Assembly (NCBI GenBank): GCA_020629735.1
Contig: JAHDCT010000026.1
Span: 1 to 11,220, forward strand
DNA length: 11,220 nucleotides
Source: a bacterium
Lineage (GTDB): Bacteria; Patescibacteriota; Gracilibacteria; Absconditabacterales; Absconditicoccaceae
Reading direction: 5' to 3'
Each line of letters starts with the position of its first letter. Within the stretch, counting starts at the first letter, position 1. A model generated the notes under the pieces. It searched no databases and was not told the origin of the DNA. It saw only the letters and a program-made list of their open reading frames with translations. A program made the translations under genes and the position numbers. Below, piece by piece: positions 8,503 to 11,220 of this stretch.

Positions 8503-9531
8503 ATGCACTCACTTTCTTCGTTAAGAAACAAAGAAAATACGTATGAGAAGTTAGATGTTAAAAGTGATCTTTCAGACCTTAAGAATTCACTAGAAAACAC
8601 CAATTTCGACGATAAGCGCATGATTAGCGTTGTAAATCAAATGTCTTCAAAGAAATTGAAAGCTCATATATCTCCACATATAAAGAATATGACTATGGTA
8701 GATAAATTATTTAATAACTTGCCTCGAATTAAGGACTGAACTTCTTTAATTTCACAAAAATCTCTTTTTTGAAGAGTAACAATTGAATCTAAATTTAATG
8801 AGAGTCCTCAAGAAGACAAAGAAAAATCAGTAGGTGCTGCACATGGTCTTATGCAACTTACCCCATGGCCCTACAAGGAAATTTATGCAACACTTTTTGA
8901 CGATAAGTCAGAAAGAAGTGTTTATTCTTGGGAATCTTTTAAAGGTGATAAGTGAAGAGTAAAAAGGAGCCCATACGATCAAGTAGTTAAGGTAATTGGG
9001 CAGCAATTATTGTGATTGGAGGGGGAGCAGTGCTCAAGAGAAGATGTGTGACTTGCTTTTAAAACAAAATTCGCAAGATGAAAAGAAAAAATTAATCCAC
9101 TCTACATGAATCCATATAATAATGCTTTAATAGCAATGTGTTATGATCGTATTTTGGAGCTTAAGTATTCAAAAAAAATAGAAAAAAAAGCAGACTTTAA
9201 GAAAGAAATGTGATTAATTACAGCTCATAAATCTAGCTATAAAAGGTTTGTAATGAAAGATCTTGCAGTAAGATTTTTATGAGTAAAGAAAGATGAAGTA
9301 TGAGAAAATCGAGAAAAATACTACACTGAATTCTGAATAGGAGCAGAGTCTAAGTTAACAAAAATTATTGAAGATATCTGTACCCCATGATCAATGAGAA
9401 GAAGAGAGTTTAGACTAAATCGGCAATATAATTGAGATGCTACCCAATCAGGAAAATGGGTCTATAGAAACGTATACGCAATTTCTTCGATGTTTATAGG
9501 AGAGACGCAATTCACTAATCTAAAACGTTAA
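8503..9531 (+). CDS. Second SLT-type lytic transglycosylase, short form
   Basis: 342 residues with TGA as Gly; ATG 8503, TAA 9529. It starts 27 nt after the previous stop with no terminator between, so it belongs to the same transcript. No signal peptide or Shine-Dalgarno. Motifs are I-E-S-K-F-N (E95, presumed catalytic acid), G-L-M-Q-L-T-P (115-121) and Y-N-G (309-311, whose Gly is a TGA). The 20-residue Glu-to-G-L-M-Q spacing and the shared S-P-Q-x-D-K segment show it is a paralogue of the preceding enzyme. It lacks that protein's ~200-residue N-terminal part and instead has about 80 residues of charged sequence before the catalytic core. The segment between G-L-M-Q and Y-N-G is about 50 residues longer than in its neighbour. 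Expected to cleave peptidoglycan glycan strands. Convergent with prmC with one base between stops. Confidence 0.85.
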
Positions 9532-9532
9532 A

Positions 9533-10414
9533 TTAAGACCCAACCTCAACCCTCACAATCCTAATATTAAAATGAAAAGTCTTCACCTCATCAAAGGTCC
9601 ATTGAGGGTATTCTTGGCGGAGGACGTCAGCTTGCCAGGTCATCATTTCTAGAAACATCGTCGTGAGAGCGGCGTTTTTTTCTTGTTTTTTTGCGACGAT
9701 AATCTGATCAAACATACGACGATACAGATCACACCCATCATCTCATCAGACAAACGCCATACGTGGCTCTCGTTTTTGTACGGTTTCGTCAGTGTTGGTA
9801 TCAAAAAGTTCATCAGGGATATATGGAAGATTAGCTACGAGGAGTGAAGGAGTATTAGTTTCTTTTAGGATATTTTGCACAACCTCATGTTGGCATAAAT
9901 CAGACGCTAGGAACTGCACCTCAGGATGGTCTCTGTCAGCAAAAAGGGAAGCATAGTTCGACTTTGCAACTTCGAGTGTTTCTTCATTGAGCTCAGAAAG
10001 AACAACCTGCATCAAGTCAGCTCAGTGATGGTAAGTATTTGCAAGACCAAGCACTCAACATCAGGTCCCAATATCAACAAGATTAAATCATAGGTCAGTC
10101 TTTTTTTCTCAGATATATTCTCTAACTGCCTCAATCATATACTCAGTTTCGGGACGAGGTATGAGAGTAGTGTTGTTCACCTTAAACCTAATGCCACTAA
10201 ATTCGACATATCACAAGATGTACTCAAGAGGCTTTTTCTCAACAGTATACTGCTGATACGACTCATCAATCCAGACCGCAGAAGCTTCATCAACTTCTTT
10301 CTCTCCATCGATAAAAAGCCCTTCTTTAGTAAGATCCAAACGGTGACAGATGAGTTTTTCCAAGATTGCCTTCTTTTTATATCTTTTGTCTTGCAACAGG
10401 TCTAATATTGTCAT
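9533..10414 (-). CDS. prmC: Peptide chain release factor N5-glutamine methyltransferase PrmC/HemK
   Basis: 293 residues with TGA as Gly; ATG 10414, TAA 9533. PrmC uses SAM to methylate the Gln of the GGQ motif in class I release factors. Visible family features, in order: an N-terminal helical domain ending P-L-E-Y-I-L-G; I-P-R-P-E-T-E (85-91); SAM motif I D-I-G-T-G-C-G (114-120); N-L-P-Y (195-198) in place of the usual N-P-P-Y that binds the substrate glutamine; and E-P-R-M-A-F-V-G-G-D-D-G. Several of these glycines are TGA codons, which confirms the genetic code. Length is normal for the family. An upstream TTG at 10486 in the same frame would add 24 residues, but the family alignment favours 10414. 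Because UGA is sense here, RF2 is not expected and RF1 would be its main substrate. Divergent from the M24 peptidase gene. Confidence 0.95.
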
Positions 10415-10548
10415 ATAAGCACAACGTGAATAAAGGTAATAATCTCTTGAGAAACATCTCATGAGAGAATACGAGATCAGGCACAACTTGCCCTAAGTCT
10501 CATCAAAAGAGTACTACAGTAAAGTCAACTTACAATACGATTCTTTAC

Positions 10549-10576
10549 TTGGATGTTAAGTTACTTTTAAGATAAT
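10549..10576 (+). promoter_or_regulatory. Possible promoter of the M24 peptidase gene
   Basis: GATAAT (10571-10576) is a good -10 box. TTGGAT (10549-10554), 16 bp upstream, is a poor -35. The start would be near 10583, some 37 nt before the ATG. The remainder of the divergent gap 10415-10619 has an imperfect inverted repeat (10443-10468) on the prmC side and no gene. Confidence 0.3.
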
Positions 10577-10619
10577 TGTACACAAGAAAACGTAATTTTA
10601 TTTCAACAATGAATGAGTA

Positions 10620-11220
10620 ATGCTCAGATTCTTCTACACCAACGAAAAAATAGACAACAAAATTTTTCAGTACTTTTTCTGATTCCAGCCAAGTGATGCT
10701 CGGATGCTCCTTGACCAAGAAAGTAAAAAAATAAATCTTTTCCTAGATGGAAGATATCTCGAAAAGGAGATTCCAGAGCAGATAAAATGATACAAGGTAA
10801 CAAAACACAAGAGATACAAAAAAATAGCTGAACATCTCGAAGAACAATGAGTAAAGGAAGTTGAGTTTATAGTCGAGGGGAGTATTCCTCATGTCTTGTT
10901 TACTTCACTGCAAGAGTACGGAGGGAAAAACGGAACGACCATCCAGATCGATCAAGAACACCGACAAATCCAACTAAGGCAGCAAAAAGACCAAGAAGAG
11001 CTAAAAAATATTCAAAAGGCAATTGATCTCACACATCAGCTTCGAGAGAAAGTACTGAAACTCATAGAAACTCAAGAAATATATCAACATACAGAGCTAT
11101 CTCTCAAAGGTCTGCTGATCTATGAAGCATACAAGCTATGAGCAGAGTGAGAAGCTTTTCCGCCTATCGTAGCAGTTTGACCTCACTCAGCTATCCCACA
11201 CCATAGTTGCACAGAGGTAA
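10620..11220 (+). CDS. Xaa-Pro aminopeptidase-like M24 family metallopeptidase, 3' partial
   Basis: Open from ATG 10620 to the window edge (200 codons). An in-frame TAA at 10593 and the absence of other starts fix the beginning. The N-terminal creatinase-like domain is recognisable: F-G-F-Q-P-S-D-A-R-M-L-L followed by I-N-L-F-L-D-G-R-Y, then a charged linker helix (K-D-Q-E-E-L-K-N-I-Q-K-A-I-D) typical of the junction. The start of the M24 pita-bread domain follows with P-P-I-V-A-V-G-P-H-S-A-I-P-H-H, in which the Gly before Pro is TGA. The five metal-binding residues lie beyond the window, so activity cannot be judged. PepP-type cleavage of an N-terminal residue before proline is expected for the family; PepQ-like dipeptidases are the alternative. 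No link to the hydrolase cluster is apparent. Confidence 0.88.

Noticed and set aside
4826..9531. Prophage lysis cassette as the definite identity
   Set aside because: No capsid, portal, terminase, tail or integrase gene is visible in the window, and no clear holin; kept only as an alternative.
10443..10468. Imperfect inverted repeat in the prmC leader as a riboswitch or terminator
   Set aside because: Needs a 2-nt bulge, has no U tract, and matches no regulatory RNA known to me.
1..11220. Pseudogenes or many frameshifted small genes (reading with the standard code)
   Set aside because: Breaks are all TGA, never TAA or TAG, and frame is kept across them; TGA sits on conserved glycines. Reassignment explains this without decay.
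1..11220. Mycoplasma-type code (UGA = Trp)
   Set aside because: It would put Trp in the PrmC SAM motif, the Y-N-G motif and the M24 V-G-P motif, where Gly is expected.

Overview
The window reads as AT-rich DNA from a Patescibacteria/CPR bacterium of the Absconditabacteria (SR1) or Gracilibacteria type, in which UGA encodes glycine (translation table 25). With the standard code almost every gene here breaks into short pieces. With TGA read as Gly, eight long, nearly contiguous frames appear, each ending in TAA or TAG. The best internal proof is the prmC gene: TGA falls exactly on conserved glycines of its SAM-binding motif (D-I-G-T-G-C-G) and of its Y-I-L-G and F-V-G-G-D-D-G motifs. Host lineage is inferred from the code and base composition only. 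No rRNA, tRNA, CRISPR array or transposase was seen.

Layout. Bases 1-1679 (+) hold the 3' part of a large protein with a C-terminal NlpC/P60-like (papain-fold) domain, closed by a bidirectional terminator (1692-1721). A minus-strand gene (1742-2467) encodes a protein with a hydrophobic segment followed by a beta-rich domain whose C-terminus resembles an outer-membrane beta-barrel signal. Divergent from it is a cysteine-rich, two-repeat lipoprotein-like gene (2625-3569, +), closed by a second bidirectional terminator (3578-3605). Next is a minus-strand helical protein with a glycine-rich hydrophobic stretch (3618-4682). It shares a divergent control region, with two good sigma-70-type promoters, with the gene at 4826.

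From 4826 to 9531 (+) lie three consecutive predicted peptidoglycan hydrolases: an NlpC/P60-like protein (4826-6718), an SLT-type lytic transglycosylase (6913-8475) and a shorter SLT-type paralogue (8503-9531). The first two share an N-terminal module that looks like a peptidoglycan-binding domain. The first also shares its C-terminal catalytic module with the gene at the left edge. None of the three has a recognisable signal peptide.

The right end is housekeeping: prmC (9533-10414, -), the release-factor glutamine methyltransferase, and divergent from it the 5' part of an M24 (Xaa-Pro aminopeptidase-like) gene (10620 onward, +).

Taken together, 1-9531 looks like an accessory island for attacking or remodelling cell walls, with peptidase and glycan-cleaving activities side by side plus surface or membrane proteins. 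Known members of this lineage are epibionts or predators of other bacteria, so a role in penetrating a host or prey wall is an attractive inference. A prophage lysis or virion module is the main alternative.
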